The notes: a model not told the origin generated them from the sequence alone. DNA of 62,627 bases from Labrenzia sp. 011 (GCF_003075075.1 NZ_QCYM01000024.1:1-62627), one strand, 5' to 3'. Positions 35,028 to 43,655 are shown, numbered from the stretch's first letter. Numbers and translations are program-made.

Positions 35028-35480
35028 TCAGGCTGCGGCGCCGCCCTCTTTCCGTTTCGCCTCGATCTGATCGAGCGCATCCACAACGGCGTCGAAGGTC
35101 AGCAGGGTGGAAGCGTGTCTGGCCTTGTACTCGCGCACCGGCTCGAGAAACTTGAGGTCGGCGAAACGCCCCTCTGGCGGGGAGCCGCCCTCCTTCAGCA
35201 TCGCACGCATGGTGTCGCGCAGCTCACGCAATTCCCCGGCGGTCGCGCCGACGATATTCTGCGCCATGATGGAGGAGGATGCCTGACCGAGGGCGCAGGC
35301 CTTCACGTCATGCGCGAAATCCGTCACCACACCGTCCGACAGGCAAAGATCGACGAGGACGGTCGAGCCGCACAGCTTGGAATGCGCCTTCGCGGTTGCG
35401 TCAGGATGCTCCAGACGGCCGATCCGCGGAATATTTCCGGCGAATTCCAGTATCCTGGCATTGTAGATATCGTCGAGCAT
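35028..35480 (-). CDS. Iron-sulfur cluster assembly scaffold protein (SufU/IscU-like)
   Basis: 150 residues in the NifU_N/IscU family. Two scaffold cysteines are visible, SKLCGST (Cys37) and VKACALGQASSS (Cys62), with an aspartate nearby. At the third cysteine position the sequence reads YKARHASTLL, so that ligand is replaced. It may be a Zn-dependent or modified scaffold or an accessory rather than a canonical donor. The ATG at 35480 has AGAGG upstream. It is located upstream of yidD and divergent from folE. Confidence 0.85.
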   Translation of the reverse strand: MLDDIYNARILEFAGNIPRIGRLEHPDATAKAHSKLCGSTVLVDLCLSDGVVTDFAHDVKACALGQASSSIMAQNIVGATAGELRELRDTMRAMLKEGGSPPEGRFADLKFLEPVREYKARHASTLLTFDAVVDALDQIEAKRKEGGAAA

Positions 35481-35779
35481 TCTCGCCTCTTCGTGAAAGC
35501 CTGTGATACGCGACACATTGATGGCGCACATCTTTCATATATATAGATCAGACGCCACGGCAAATTCGCAAGGGGCTGAGTGGTCGCAGCCGGTGATTGC
35601 AGGAGACGCATACGTGCTTGCACCCGCCCCGCGCCACCCGGAAACTGCGCCTTGGCTTATGGACGAAGTGTGATAAGGATCCGCGGCCTGAAAACCCGAT
35701 CTTTATGATTGGATGTCATGATCTGTGCACAAACGAGCGCCGTATGACGAGTGACGAAGGTAATATTGCGAGGATTTCC

Positions 35780-36415
35780 ATGGACGCCGTCCTCAAGCCG
35801 GTTGCGAAACCGATCGAACGGAAGTCACCTGATCAGCTGCAGCGCCCGAGCCGGGAAGAGGCGGAGGCCGCCGTGCGGACGATCCTGGCCTGGACCGGAG
35901 ACGATCCGGACCGCGAAGGCCTTGTTGAGACGCCCAAGCGGGTCGTCAAGGCACTGAGCCAGCTCTACGGCGGGTATTTCGAGGATCCTGCCGAACATCT
36001 CGAGCGGACTTTCGAGGATGTCGGCGGCTACCGGGACATCGTCGTCGTCCGCGGGATTCCGTTCAATTCCCACTGCGAACACCACATGCTGCCCTTCATC
36101 GGCGAGGCGCATATCGCCTATTATCCGGCCGAAGGCGTCGTCGGCCTGTCCAAGCTTGCCCGTGTTGTCGATATCTATGCCAAGCGCCTGCAGACTCAGG
36201 AGAACTTGACGGCGCAGATCTCTTCCGTCATTGACGACGCGCTGGCACCGCGCGGCCTTGCAGTGATGCTGGAAGCAGAGCATCAGTGCATGACCATGCG
36301 CGGCGTCCAAAAACCGGGGGTCTCCACGATCACCACCCAATTCACCGGCGTTTTCCAGGACGATCCGGCCGAGCAGGCCAAATTCATGACCCTGGTACGC
36401 GGCAAGGGCGCCTGA
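35780..36415 (+). CDS. folE: GTP cyclohydrolase I
   Basis: 211-residue enzyme making dihydroneopterin triphosphate from GTP, first step of folate synthesis. Zinc ligands appear in [13 protein letters not shown] (Cys99, His102) and [21 protein letters not shown] and [21 protein letters not shown] are typical. The ATG at 35780 has GAGGA five bases upstream and is preferred over in-frame ATGs at 35744 and 35597. A terminator follows. Confidence 0.97.
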   Translation: MDAVLKPVAKPIERKSPDQLQRPSREEAEAAVRTILAWTGDDPDREGLVETPKRVVKALSQLYGGYFEDPAEHLERTFEDVGGYRDIVVVRGIPFNSHCEHHMLPFIGEAHIAYYPAEGVVGLSKLARVVDIYAKRLQTQENLTAQISSVIDDALAPRGLAVMLEAEHQCMTMRGVQKPGVSTITTQFTGVFQDDPAEQAKFMTLVRGKGA

Positions 36416-36422
36416 TACCACC

Positions 36423-36458
36423 GCCCTTGCGCCAGGAATTCAGGCAAGGGCTGTTTTT
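36423..36458 (+). terminator. Intrinsic terminator between folE and hisI
   Basis: GCCCTTGC and GCAAGGGC form an 8-bp stem around a 13-nt loop, followed by TGTTTTT. The descending arm contains AAGGG, the likely Shine-Dalgarno of hisI (ATG at 36460), so folding would both end folE transcription and hide the hisI ribosome binding site. Confidence 0.75.
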
Positions 36459-36459
36459 C

Positions 36460-36915
36460 ATGCAAAATTCCCGACTGTCAGACCGCGGCGAAAACGATGC
36501 CGTGGAAAACGGCGACCTTCTCATGCCCAAATTCGATGCCGACGGTCTGATTGCCGCCGTCGTGACCGATGTGGCCTCCGGAGAGGTCCTCATGGTCGGC
36601 TACATGAACGCCGAGGCGTTGCAGCGGACTGTCGAGACCGGTGAAGCCTGGTATTGGAGCCGGTCGCGGCAACAATACTGGAAGAAGGGCGAAACATCCG
36701 GTCAGGTCCAGAAGGTGCATGAAATCCTCACCGACTGCGATCAGGATGCCCTGGTTCTCAAGGTCTCCGTGGCCGGGAATGGCGCCACCTGTCACGTCGG
36801 CTACAGAAGCTGCTTCTACCGCAAGATCGTCAAGCCGGAAACCGGTCCCCTGCGCCTGGAAAACATCGAGGCCGGCAAGGTCTACGATCCGCAGGACGTT
36901 TACGGAAAAAAATAG
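36460..36915 (+). CDS. hisI: Phosphoribosyl-AMP cyclohydrolase
   Basis: 151-residue histidine-biosynthesis enzyme opening the adenine ring of PR-AMP. The family core is [20 protein letters not shown], the metal site [11 protein letters not shown] and the zinc cysteines [13 protein letters not shown]. There is no fused HisE domain. The first ~20 residues ([19 protein letters not shown]) are a variable extension; an ATG 21 codons later is possible. It stands alone from other his genes. Confidence 0.95.
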   Translation: MQNSRLSDRGENDAVENGDLLMPKFDADGLIAAVVTDVASGEVLMVGYMNAEALQRTVETGEAWYWSRSRQQYWKKGETSGQVQKVHEILTDCDQDALVLKVSVAGNGATCHVGYRSCFYRKIVKPETGPLRLENIEAGKVYDPQDVYGKK

Positions 36916-36941
36916 CGCAGGTATCTGCGAAAACACGATGC

Positions 36942-36978
36942 CCCGGCAGGACCGCACGATTCGGCAGGTCCTGCCGGG
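36942..36978. terminator. Bidirectional terminator between hisI and the CBS gene
   Basis: A perfect 12-bp stem, CCCGGCAGGACC / GGTCCTGCCGGG, with a 13-nt loop sits in the 70-bp gap between the convergent genes. Confidence 0.75.
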
Positions 36979-36985
36979 CGACTGT

Positions 36986-37417
36986 TCAGGCCATCGTGAT
37001 GTAGCTGCGCATCTGCTCGGCTTCGAGTTCGACCTGCGCGATCTTGAACTTCACCACGTCGCCGATGGAGATCACGCCGGTCAGCTTGCCGTCCTTGACC
37101 ACGGGCATGTGCCTGAACCGGCCCTGGGTCATCCGCGCCATCACCTCGTTGACACTGTTTTCTTCCGTACAGGTCATGACTTCCCTGGTCATGACACTGG
37201 AAACAGGATGCTTCAGCGCCGATTCGCCCTGGTTTCCCAACACACGGACGATGTCGCGTTCGGACACGATGCCGTCAATGGCCTCCGGGCCATCGCAGAC
37301 AACGACGGCGCCGATCTTGTGTTTTGCCAGGGTTTTACAAACTTCGCTCAACGGCACATCACCGGAAACAGTGATTGTGTCGTGGCCTTTTCCACTCAAG
37401 ATTGCGGCAACGGTCAT
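36986..37417 (-). CDS. CBS-domain pair protein
   Basis: 143-residue protein made of two CBS motifs (about 10-65 and 75-135), seen as GIVSERDIVRVLGNQG and GVISIGDVVKFKI with MTREVMTCTEENSVNEVM between them. Stand-alone CBS pairs bind adenosyl ligands (AMP, ATP, NAD) and regulate partners. No fused catalytic domain and no obvious partner next to it. AGAGG precedes the start at good spacing. Confidence 0.92.
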   Translation of the reverse strand: MTVAAILSGKGHDTITVSGDVPLSEVCKTLAKHKIGAVVVCDGPEAIDGIVSERDIVRVLGNQGESALKHPVSSVMTREVMTCTEENSVNEVMARMTQGRFRHMPVVKDGKLTGVISIGDVVKFKIAQVELEAEQMRSYITMA

Positions 37418-37520
37418 TTTTGCACCTCTCCCATGGCATCAACCGGCCCGCTTTTCACGGGGGGTTCGCTCATCATGGCAAAAAAAACCGGTCACGCAAA
37501 CCGTTGAGGTGGCCGCCCCG

Positions 37521-38306
37521 TTAAAAACGACGTCGGGGAACCGGGTCCAGAAGAGGGAAAAGGGCAAGGCCGGCGACAAATCCGCCGATATGCGCCTGCC
37601 AGGCAACGCTGGCCGGCTGGCCTGCAACCGGACCGCTCATCAGGCCGAAGAAAAGGTTCAGGCCGAACCATACGGCCACGAACACCAGGACCTGCCGGTT
37701 CTGCAAGCAGTCGGCCAGCGGCTGGGCGGGTACGGAATAGGCCGCATGATCGGACCGCCGGATGGCACCCAGGGGACCACCGAGTTCGAAAACGAAGCGG
37801 ATGGCCGCCGCCATCTGGCCGGAAACCGCGGCCGAAGCCCCGATCATCGGCGCGGTCTCGCCCCAGTTCGTCGCCAGATGCGCGGCGGCCCCGCCGACCG
37901 AACACAGGGCGGAGAAGACCAGAAAGCGCATGGCTCCGAACCGTCGGGCGACGGCGCTGCCGAAGATCGCCATCCAGAGCAGGTTGAAGATGATGTGCGT
38001 GGCACCGCCATGAAGCAGGCTGTAGGTCACCGTTCCCCAGAGGCTCGATGCCATGTCCAGCGGGGTCAGATGCAGGAAAGCGGCATATTTCGCCGGCCAG
38101 AAGGCAAACAGATAGATGATCCAGTTGTCCCAGCTCTCCGGCAGAGCGTAGGAACGCAGCAGATGGATGGCGATCATCGCCCCTCCCAGCCAGACAATGA
38201 CATCGGGAAGATTGAACACAGGCGGTGCGACAGGCGGCCGAGCCTCCTTTTCCTGCCGGGCCTGCTCCCTCCGGGCGCGCTCTTCGTCGAATTTGTAGAC
38301 GTTCAT
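37521..38306 (-). CDS. Rhomboid family intramembrane serine protease
   Basis: 261-residue inner-membrane protein with about six hydrophobic segments. The loop HGGATHIIFNLLWMAIFG is the conserved rhomboid HxxxxHxxxN region. The catalytic serine is in MIGASAAVSGQM (GxSx rather than GASGA) and the histidine in WQAHIGGFVAGL. The N-terminal ~40 residues are charged and cytoplasmic (ERARREQARQEKEARPP). The ATG at 38306 has AGGG upstream; longer frames are not credible. Confidence 0.9.
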   Translation of the reverse strand: MNVYKFDEERARREQARQEKEARPPVAPPVFNLPDVIVWLGGAMIAIHLLRSYALPESWDNWIIYLFAFWPAKYAAFLHLTPLDMASSLWGTVTYSLLHGGATHIIFNLLWMAIFGSAVARRFGAMRFLVFSALCSVGGAAAHLATNWGETAPMIGASAAVSGQMAAAIRFVFELGGPLGAIRRSDHAAYSVPAQPLADCLQNRQVLVFVAVWFGLNLFFGLMSGPVAGQPASVAWQAHIGGFVAGLALFPLLDPVPRRRF

Positions 38307-38850
38307 GTACCCTGTGCCTTTGACTGTTTGTCTTCCGGGTGAACCTGCTTTCGCGTCCCCATAGTGACAGCAGAAAGGTTGATCGATCTTGAAGTGACGA
38401 TGGGTAACTTGTCCATATTCATCCAATTGCGGCATTTCAAGAACAGCAAAGCGAAGCGCCGGCCACCCGAAGGATGACCGGCGCTGCCCCCCTGCCCCCC
38501 TGGATCGGCCGCGTCCCCACACGTCCGGTCAAGGCAGTCGTTCACGGATTCTCCGGCGCCTGTTTTCCCCGGCGGACCTTACGGCCATTCATTCCGGTTC
38601 GCAGCCTGGAAAACGGCAAGGTCCTCCCACCCGCAACTCATTGTGAACAGAACCTTAAGCTGCCAGCGGACACGACACGAAACAACCTTTACCCGATTTT
38701 AACCTTAACAGAGCCACCCGGAGCGGCGGAAAACCGCGACCTGCAGAGTTGGCACACCACCTGCTTAGCTTCAGCCAGAAACCAACAGGGAAGCATATTC
38801 GTCCCGTTTTGAAACAGACAGTGTCTTGAGACGGAACAGCGGACGAAAGA
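38307..38850. other. Long divergent promoter region, rhomboid / PAS protein
   Basis: 544 bp without a gene. A hairpin AGCGCCGG...CCGGCGCT lies at 38455-38485. Toward the PAS gene there is a near-CtrA box, TTTACCCGATTTTAACC (38691-38707), and a sigma-54-like promoter (listed separately). Confidence 0.5.
38750..38765 (+). promoter_or_regulatory. Candidate sigma-54 promoter of the PAS-domain gene
   Basis: TGGCACACCACCTGCT has the invariant GG and GC ten bases apart and closely resembles the nrtA promoter (TGGCACGCATCCTGCT). It lies about 85 bp before the PAS gene. Confidence 0.5.
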
Positions 38851-39516
38851 ATGGCGAAGAGGCGAAACAAGATGAAACACGGCGTAACGCAAACTCTTTA
38901 TTCCTACTGGGACAATCTGCGCGGCGCCCGTCCCGCTCCAAACCGCAGTGAAGTCGATCCGGGCGAAATTCGCGGCCTTCTCGGAGACACGTTCATCCTG
39001 GAGGTCAACGATCCGCAGGATGTCCGCTATCGCCTCGCCGGCACCCGGCTGTGCTCGGCACATTGCCGGGAGCTGAAGGGCCGCGATTTCCTGCGCGGCT
39101 GGAGCACCAAGGACCGGGAAGCTCTCGAAAGCCTGATCGCCGCCATAACGGAAGACGCAGCGGTGGCGGTCATCGGCGTGAACGGCCAGACGGAACGTGG
39201 CCAGGTCCTGCAGATGGAAATGCTGCTGGTACCGCTCAACGTTCCCGGCGAAGGGCGCATCCGCATTCTGGGCAGCTGCACCCCGATGGAGAAACCCTAC
39301 TGGATCGGTCTCCATCCGATTCTCAGCCAGTCGATCAGCAGCCTGCGTCTCGTCTGGCCCGATGAACGTCCCTATTTCATGGAGGCGCGGACAACCGTCA
39401 ATCCGATCCTCCCGCGCTTTACCGCGGAGGGCATGACCATGCCGACACCGCCGCTTCCGAGAGGCGCCGAAAAGAAGGTTGGACACCTGACGGTCTATTC
39501 CGGCGGCAAGGCCTGA
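38851..39516 (+). CDS. PAS-domain protein (PAS_5-like)
   Basis: 221-residue cytoplasmic protein built around one PAS-like domain, of the alphaproteobacterial PAS_5 type. Landmarks are LYSYWDNLRGARPAPNRSEV, LGDTFILEVNDPQDVRYRLA and GTRLCSAHCRELKGRDFL. No kinase, cyclase or DNA-binding domain is attached, so it probably acts by binding a partner. A second ATG (38872) is possible. Upstream sigma-54-like and CtrA-like sites suggest motility or cell-cycle control; the next gene downstream encodes PilZ domains. Confidence 0.78.
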   Translation: MAKRRNKMKHGVTQTLYSYWDNLRGARPAPNRSEVDPGEIRGLLGDTFILEVNDPQDVRYRLAGTRLCSAHCRELKGRDFLRGWSTKDREALESLIAAITEDAAVAVIGVNGQTERGQVLQMEMLLVPLNVPGEGRIRILGSCTPMEKPYWIGLHPILSQSISSLRLVWPDERPYFMEARTTVNPILPRFTAEGMTMPTPPLPRGAEKKVGHLTVYSGGKA

Positions 39517-39852
39517 CATCTGACACGAACCGATGCGGCACCGCCGGACCGGCCTTGCGGATCGGCGGCACCCGATTCAGGCCGCGCAGACCTGCCCGAT
39601 TCGAGTCACGTCGAACAGGTTGCATTTTGGAAAGATTCAATTTCAACAGGTTATTTCAACCCTTCATTCCACCTTCCCTGCGTTTTGCCACCCGAACGCG
39701 AAATTAATGCCCCGTGAGGCTGGACCTGAGCGGCGTGTAAGCTAAACTCTTACACATCGTTAACCTCAACTGCCTAAAGTGCTTAAGGTAAATACCGGGA
39801 TTCTTCCCGGCGGGAGGCAGTGCGGTTTCCGCACGGTATTGGATAGACAGGC
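39517..39852 (+). other. Intergenic leader of the PilZ gene with two compact hairpins
   Basis: 336 bp. At 39795-39810 is CCGGGA-TTCT-TCCCGG and at 39820-39834 is GTGCGG-TTT-CCGCAC, both perfect and both within 60 bp of the PilZ start. A CGTTAACC half site (39757-39764) lies upstream. The rest shows no recognised element. Confidence 0.55.
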
Positions 39853-40488
39853 ATGGGCGCCGGATTGGCAACAGCACCTGAGGGAAGCAGATCGCTTCAA
39901 GTCACTGATCGTCGGCGACATCAACGGGTTCAGGTCAATATTCTGGGCCGGTTCATGCTTGAAGACCGGCGTGAATATCCCTGCCAGGTTATCGACATGT
40001 CCCCCGGCGGAATGGCAATGATCACTCCCGTCGTCGGCCGCGTCGGCGAACGCGTGGTTGCCTATCTCGACCATCTCAGCCGTGTTGAAGGGCAGATCTC
40101 ACGCCTGATCGAAGGCGGTTTCGCCGTTCAGCTGCGCAACACGGCACGCAAGCGCGACAAGATCGCCAATGTCCTGACGTGGCTCGCCAACAGGGACGTG
40201 CTCAATCTTCCCGAAGACCGCCGTCATGACCGCTTCGTACCGAAGAACCCCATGACCCGGATGATCCTGCCGGACGGCTCCCAGCACATGTGCCGGGTCA
40301 TTGACGTTTCCCTGTCCGGAGCAGCCATCGCGACCGACATCATACCGCAAACGGGCGACAGTATCACTCTGGGCAAGATGCGTGCCCGCGTTGTCCGTCC
40401 CATCGAGGGCGGCATCGCGGTGGAATTTGCCCCGGTTCAGAACCGCGATCTTCTGGAACAGCATATCACCTCCACCGGAGACAGCTGA
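39853..40488 (+). CDS. Tandem PilZ-domain protein
   Basis: 211 residues with two PilZ domains. The first has RRRHQRVQV (RxxxR) and VIDMSPGGMAM (D/NxSxxG); the second has DRRHDRFVP and VIDVSLSGAAIATD. PilZ domains of this form bind cyclic-di-GMP, and both sites look intact. No output domain is fused. It follows the PAS gene and probably acts as a c-di-GMP receptor in motility or surface behaviour. Confidence 0.88.
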   Translation: MGAGLATAPEGSRSLQVTDRRRHQRVQVNILGRFMLEDRREYPCQVIDMSPGGMAMITPVVGRVGERVVAYLDHLSRVEGQISRLIEGGFAVQLRNTARKRDKIANVLTWLANRDVLNLPEDRRHDRFVPKNPMTRMILPDGSQHMCRVIDVSLSGAAIATDIIPQTGDSITLGKMRARVVRPIEGGIAVEFAPVQNRDLLEQHITSTGDS

Positions 40489-40929
40489 TCCGGGTCCCGG
40501 CGGCGATTGCGCGCCGCCGGCTGCCGCACCACTTTCCAGGTGAAAGCATCTCCAGCCGCCTGCCTTGCGGCCATCAGCGTCTTCCTTTCCCCTGCGCTCC
40601 GATTTTTTTTCGCCCGAACAGATAAAAGTTTTCGCGACCGTTACGCCGCAAAACCCGCGTCTGCGCGTAAAAAACGCTGCGTAAACCAGGCGGAACCTCC
40701 CCCCCTGTTTCCGGGTCGAAATTCAATGAATCTCCAAGATTTCAGATACTTATCGAGGATACATACAATTTTACTAAAATTTGGCGACAATTTATCTAAA
40801 ACAAACATCGAATTAAGATCATATTTGAGTAAAACTCGCCTACAATTATATTATTGTTTTACGACCCGGATTTCACTCAAGTAAAATTCAGTAATGCATC
40901 GTTGCGTCAGCCTTGGGGAGGGCGTAGCG
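40489..40929. other. Intergenic region with AT-rich tract upstream of the BTLCP gene
   Basis: 441 bp. From about 40725 to 40890 base composition drops to strongly AT-rich, unlike the rest of the window. It contains a sigma-70-like promoter (listed separately) and repeats of AGTAAAA. No gene was recognised. Confidence 0.5.
40825..40852 (+). promoter_or_regulatory. Sigma-70-like promoter candidate for the BTLCP gene
   Basis: TTGAGT and TATATT separated by 16 bp, about 75 bp before the gene start, in an AT-rich tract. Confidence 0.3.
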
Positions 40930-41547
40930 ATGAATTTACTTCGAAATATCTTGTTGGCATGCGCCATAGTGTTACCGGCAGCCGTAGCGGCAGGAACCGC
41001 CGCCAGTGCAGATCCGGGCCGTTTCATGGAAATGAACACCGTGGTGAAGGCCCCCATCGGTCACAAGCAGTTCTGCCGAGACAACGCCTGGGCCTGCCCG
41101 GATGAGCAAACCGAGCCTGTCGTGGTGCGCCTGGATGAGGCACGCTGGCAGGAACTTATCGACATCAATGCCGAGGTCAACCGGCGTGTCCGGCCCATGA
41201 CCGACGAGGATCTCTTCGGCGTGGCCGAACGCTGGACCTATCCGGTCGAGGGTTACGGCGATTGCGAGGAATATGTGCTGGAAAAACAGCGCATCCTGGA
41301 GGAAGCCGGCTGGCCCAGGAGCGCGCTTCTGATCACCGTTGCCAAGGACGTCAAGAACTCGGGACATGCGGTCCTGACCGTCAGGACGGACCATGGTGAC
41401 GTGATCCTCGACAACCAGATCGAGGCGGTTCTGCCATGGTATTCGACGCCTTACCGCTACATCAAACGCCAGTCGGCCAGTTCCCCCGTGATCTGGACCG
41501 GTATTTCCGACACCCGTGTCACGACGGTCAGCAGCGTATCGAATTAA
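40930..41547 (+). CDS. Periplasmic transglutaminase-like cysteine proteinase (BTLCP)
   Basis: 205 residues with a signal peptide (LLRNILLACAIVLPAAVAAG). The catalytic triad of the family is visible: Cys112 in GYGDCEEYVLEKQ, His146 in KNSGHAVLTV and Asp in VILDNQIEAV. LapG, the best-known relative, cleaves surface adhesins under c-di-GMP control, but many alphaproteobacterial members have no known target. GGAGGG lies eight bases before the ATG at 40930. The proximity to a PilZ protein is suggestive only. Confidence 0.9.
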   Translation: MNLLRNILLACAIVLPAAVAAGTAASADPGRFMEMNTVVKAPIGHKQFCRDNAWACPDEQTEPVVVRLDEARWQELIDINAEVNRRVRPMTDEDLFGVAERWTYPVEGYGDCEEYVLEKQRILEEAGWPRSALLITVAKDVKNSGHAVLTVRTDHGDVILDNQIEAVLPWYSTPYRYIKRQSASSPVIWTGISDTRVTTVSSVSN

Positions 41548-41652
41548 GGCCGACACCGGCCTCAACAGGATAGGGATTGGTTCGGTTCGCCGAACCTCTT
41601 GGACGATCCGGTCGCGTCCCCACCCTCCCCATCCCTACCACGACCGGATCCA

Positions 41653-41694
41653 GGAAACCGGCCTGCTCCCCCGCTGGCCGGTTTCCGCTTTTTT
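41653..41694 (+). terminator. Intrinsic terminator of the BTLCP gene
   Basis: A 10-bp stem GGAAACCGGC / GCCGGTTTCC with a 14-nt loop is followed by GCTTTTTT. Confidence 0.88.
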
Positions 41695-41712
41695 CCGATA
41701 GTGGCAGACCGT

Positions 41713-42240
41713 TCAGGTCTCGCTCAGTCCGGCCTTGAAGCGCCGCCAGTTGCGGACATAGCCTGCGGCCGACTTGCGCAAACCATCGATAGCCTCTTCG
41801 TCCAGCGTCCGTATGACCCTGCCCGGCATGCCGACCACCAGCGAATTGTCGGGAATGATCTTGCCTTCCCCCACCAGGGCATTGGCGCCGACGATGCAGT
41901 TTTCACCGATCACCGCACCGTTGAGGATGGTCGCTCCCATACCGACGAGAGAATTGTCCCCGATCGTGCAGCCGTGAAGAATGGCCTTGTGGCCTATGGT
42001 GCAGTCCGTACCGATGGTCAGCGGAAATCCCAAATCGGTATGGAAGACACATCCGTCCTGCACATTCGAGCGGCGGCCGACCGTGATGGGCTCGTTGTCG
42101 CCGCGCAGGATCGCCCCGAACCAGACACTCGCCTCCTCCAGCAACCGGATATCCCCGATCAGGGTGGCGGTCGGCGCGATCCAGAAGTCGCCGTTATCGG
42201 GAAAGGCAGGCCTGCGGCCGTCAAGTGCGAAAACCGGCAT
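41713..42240 (-). CDS. Gamma-carbonic anhydrase-like hexapeptide protein
   Basis: 175-residue left-handed beta-helix protein. Hexapeptide repeats run through most of the length ([20 protein letters not shown] onward), and the three zinc histidines fit His67 (VFHTDLG), His84 and His89 (IGHKAILHG). Related proteins include CaiE/PaaY/YrdA. Carbonic anhydrase activity is uncertain because many members are inactive. It lies six bases after the DUF6949 gene. Confidence 0.9.
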   Translation of the reverse strand: MPVFALDGRRPAFPDNGDFWIAPTATLIGDIRLLEEASVWFGAILRGDNEPITVGRRSNVQDGCVFHTDLGFPLTIGTDCTIGHKAILHGCTIGDNSLVGMGATILNGAVIGENCIVGANALVGEGKIIPDNSLVVGMPGRVIRTLDEEAIDGLRKSAAGYVRNWRRFKAGLSET

Positions 42241-42246
42241 GGGACC

Positions 42247-42573
42247 TCACGAATAGCCGACCAGAATCAGGGCGACATTCAACACCATGATACCGGAACA
42301 CATGCTCCACATCCCGGCAATGGTCGAGGAGGCGACAAGCCAGCCGAGGGGCCTGTTTTCAATCCGGCGCCCGCGAATGGCATTGCGCATGATGATGAAC
42401 GGTCCAGCGAAAATACACATCATGACGCCTGTCAGGAACGCCATGACACCCTCTCCGGTGAAATTGAACCGCGGCGGCTCCTTGGTGACAAGCTGATAGA
42501 GGCTGCCAAGCACGCCCGCGGCTACGAACCCGGCGCATGCAATGTATCCAACGAGAAGTAGATCGAATAACAC
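42247..42573 (-). CDS. Small membrane protein (DUF6949-like)
   Basis: 108 residues with three to four hydrophobic segments (LLLVGYIACAGFVAAGVLG, VMAFLTGVMMCIFAGPFII, VASSTIAGMWSMCSGIMVL). The start codon is GTG at 42573, with AGGAGG nine bases upstream. Function unknown; it pairs with the carbonic anhydrase-like gene. Confidence 0.75.
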   Translation of the reverse strand: MLFDLLLVGYIACAGFVAAGVLGSLYQLVTKEPPRFNFTGEGVMAFLTGVMMCIFAGPFIIMRNAIRGRRIENRPLGWLVASSTIAGMWSMCSGIMVLNVALILVGYS

Positions 42574-42578
42574 GCCCG

Positions 42579-42594
42579 TTAACCTCCTGTTAAC
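42579..42594 (-). promoter_or_regulatory. TTAA-N7-TTAA palindromic box overlapping the ribosome binding site
   Basis: Plus-strand TTAACCTCCTGTTAAC is an exact CtrA-type box, but it also contains the Shine-Dalgarno (AGGAGG on the minus strand) of the 42.2-kb membrane-protein gene. It may be chance. Confidence 0.35.
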
Positions 42595-42786
42595 CCATTC
42601 ATCCGGAAAGTGATTAAGAAATCCTAAAGGGTCAAGAGCAAAGACTGTGCCGGAAGGGCAAATGGGCGTAATTCCCGAAAAATGGCCGTTCCTGCCGGAA
42701 ACGGATGCATCCCTCTCCGGGACGTGTGTTCCGTTTCAGGACAGGGTGTCCCGAAACCGTGCAATGTCCGTATCGGAGATTGACCG

Positions 42787-43500
42787 GTGATCCCTCTGTC
42801 GCTCCCCGCGCCGATCGGGGCTCAAACCCGTCGTTTCACATATCTGGCAGTGGCCATCTGCATTCTGGGCACGGCGCATATTGCGGCCCGGGTCAGCCAC
42901 TGGTCGACAGTCTGGCAGGACCATGCGGCTGCGCGCTCCGGCGACGCCCCGGTCTCCCTGACGGTCGGCGACGTGCGGTTCCGCTTTCCGCCGGACTATC
43001 GCGTCAGCGCCCACCGCCAGTCGCCCCGAGAGGCCGGCCGGTTCGACTTCCTGCGCCTGGCCATGGTCTGGCCCGGCCTAGACGGGGACCGGCTGCGATC
43101 CGCGGGCGACAGCGATCTGCCGCCCGCGGACAGCACCATCCAGATCGAGCTGGAACACAATCCGGGACGGGAAAATCTTCGCGCGCGGATCGACCCGTTC
43201 TACCGGCGTCTTGCCCGGGGCGGAGAACTTGACGGGCCGGACGGATTGAAGATTCTCAACCTGTCCTCGCGCGGCACATCACGCACCGAGCTGATCGTCT
43301 ACGATCCGTCGGCGCAAAACGGCTTCATTGCCCGCTGCCTCAAGGCATCCCCGAAGGAAGAGCGCACGATGTGCAATCGCGCCCTCCTGCTGGCCTCCGG
43401 ACTTGAGCTGCGTTACAGGTTCTCGCGAGAGCTGCTGCCGGACTGGCGGCAGCTGGACAATGCCATTCTTCGCAAAATCGACAGTTTCAGGGTCCCGTGA
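42787..43500 (+). CDS. Hypothetical membrane-anchored protein
   Basis: 237 residues, not assigned to a family. It begins with GTG (GGAG eight bases upstream). One N-terminal hydrophobic helix (FTYLAVAICILGTAHIAA) would anchor it, and the remaining soluble part has a paired-cysteine region (ARCLKASPKEERTMCNRALL). The periplasmic face is likely for the soluble domain. It is flanked by divergent and convergent genes, so it is monocistronic. Confidence 0.72.
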   Translation: MIPLSLPAPIGAQTRRFTYLAVAICILGTAHIAARVSHWSTVWQDHAAARSGDAPVSLTVGDVRFRFPPDYRVSAHRQSPREAGRFDFLRLAMVWPGLDGDRLRSAGDSDLPPADSTIQIELEHNPGRENLRARIDPFYRRLARGGELDGPDGLKILNLSSRGTSRTELIVYDPSAQNGFIARCLKASPKEERTMCNRALLLASGLELRYRFSRELLPDWRQLDNAILRKIDSFRVP

Positions 43501-43551
43501 ACGGGCACTCCCGGAGCGGAAGACGATTCGGGCCGCGGCGCTCACCTCATG

Positions 43552-43579
43552 AAAAAGGCGGCCCCTGGAAGGACCGCCT
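43552..43579 (-). terminator. Intrinsic terminator downstream of the DUF3126 gene
   Basis: On the minus strand AGGCGGTCC...GGGGCCGCCT is followed by TTTTT. It lies about 80 bp after the DUF3126 stop and faces the convergent hypothetical gene. Confidence 0.65.
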
Positions 43580-43655
43580 GATACCGCACCCCGGCTGTCG
43601 TCGCCCTGCCTCACTCCCATGGGCGTGAGGCGCCAGCAACCTTAATCGGTCGGGT

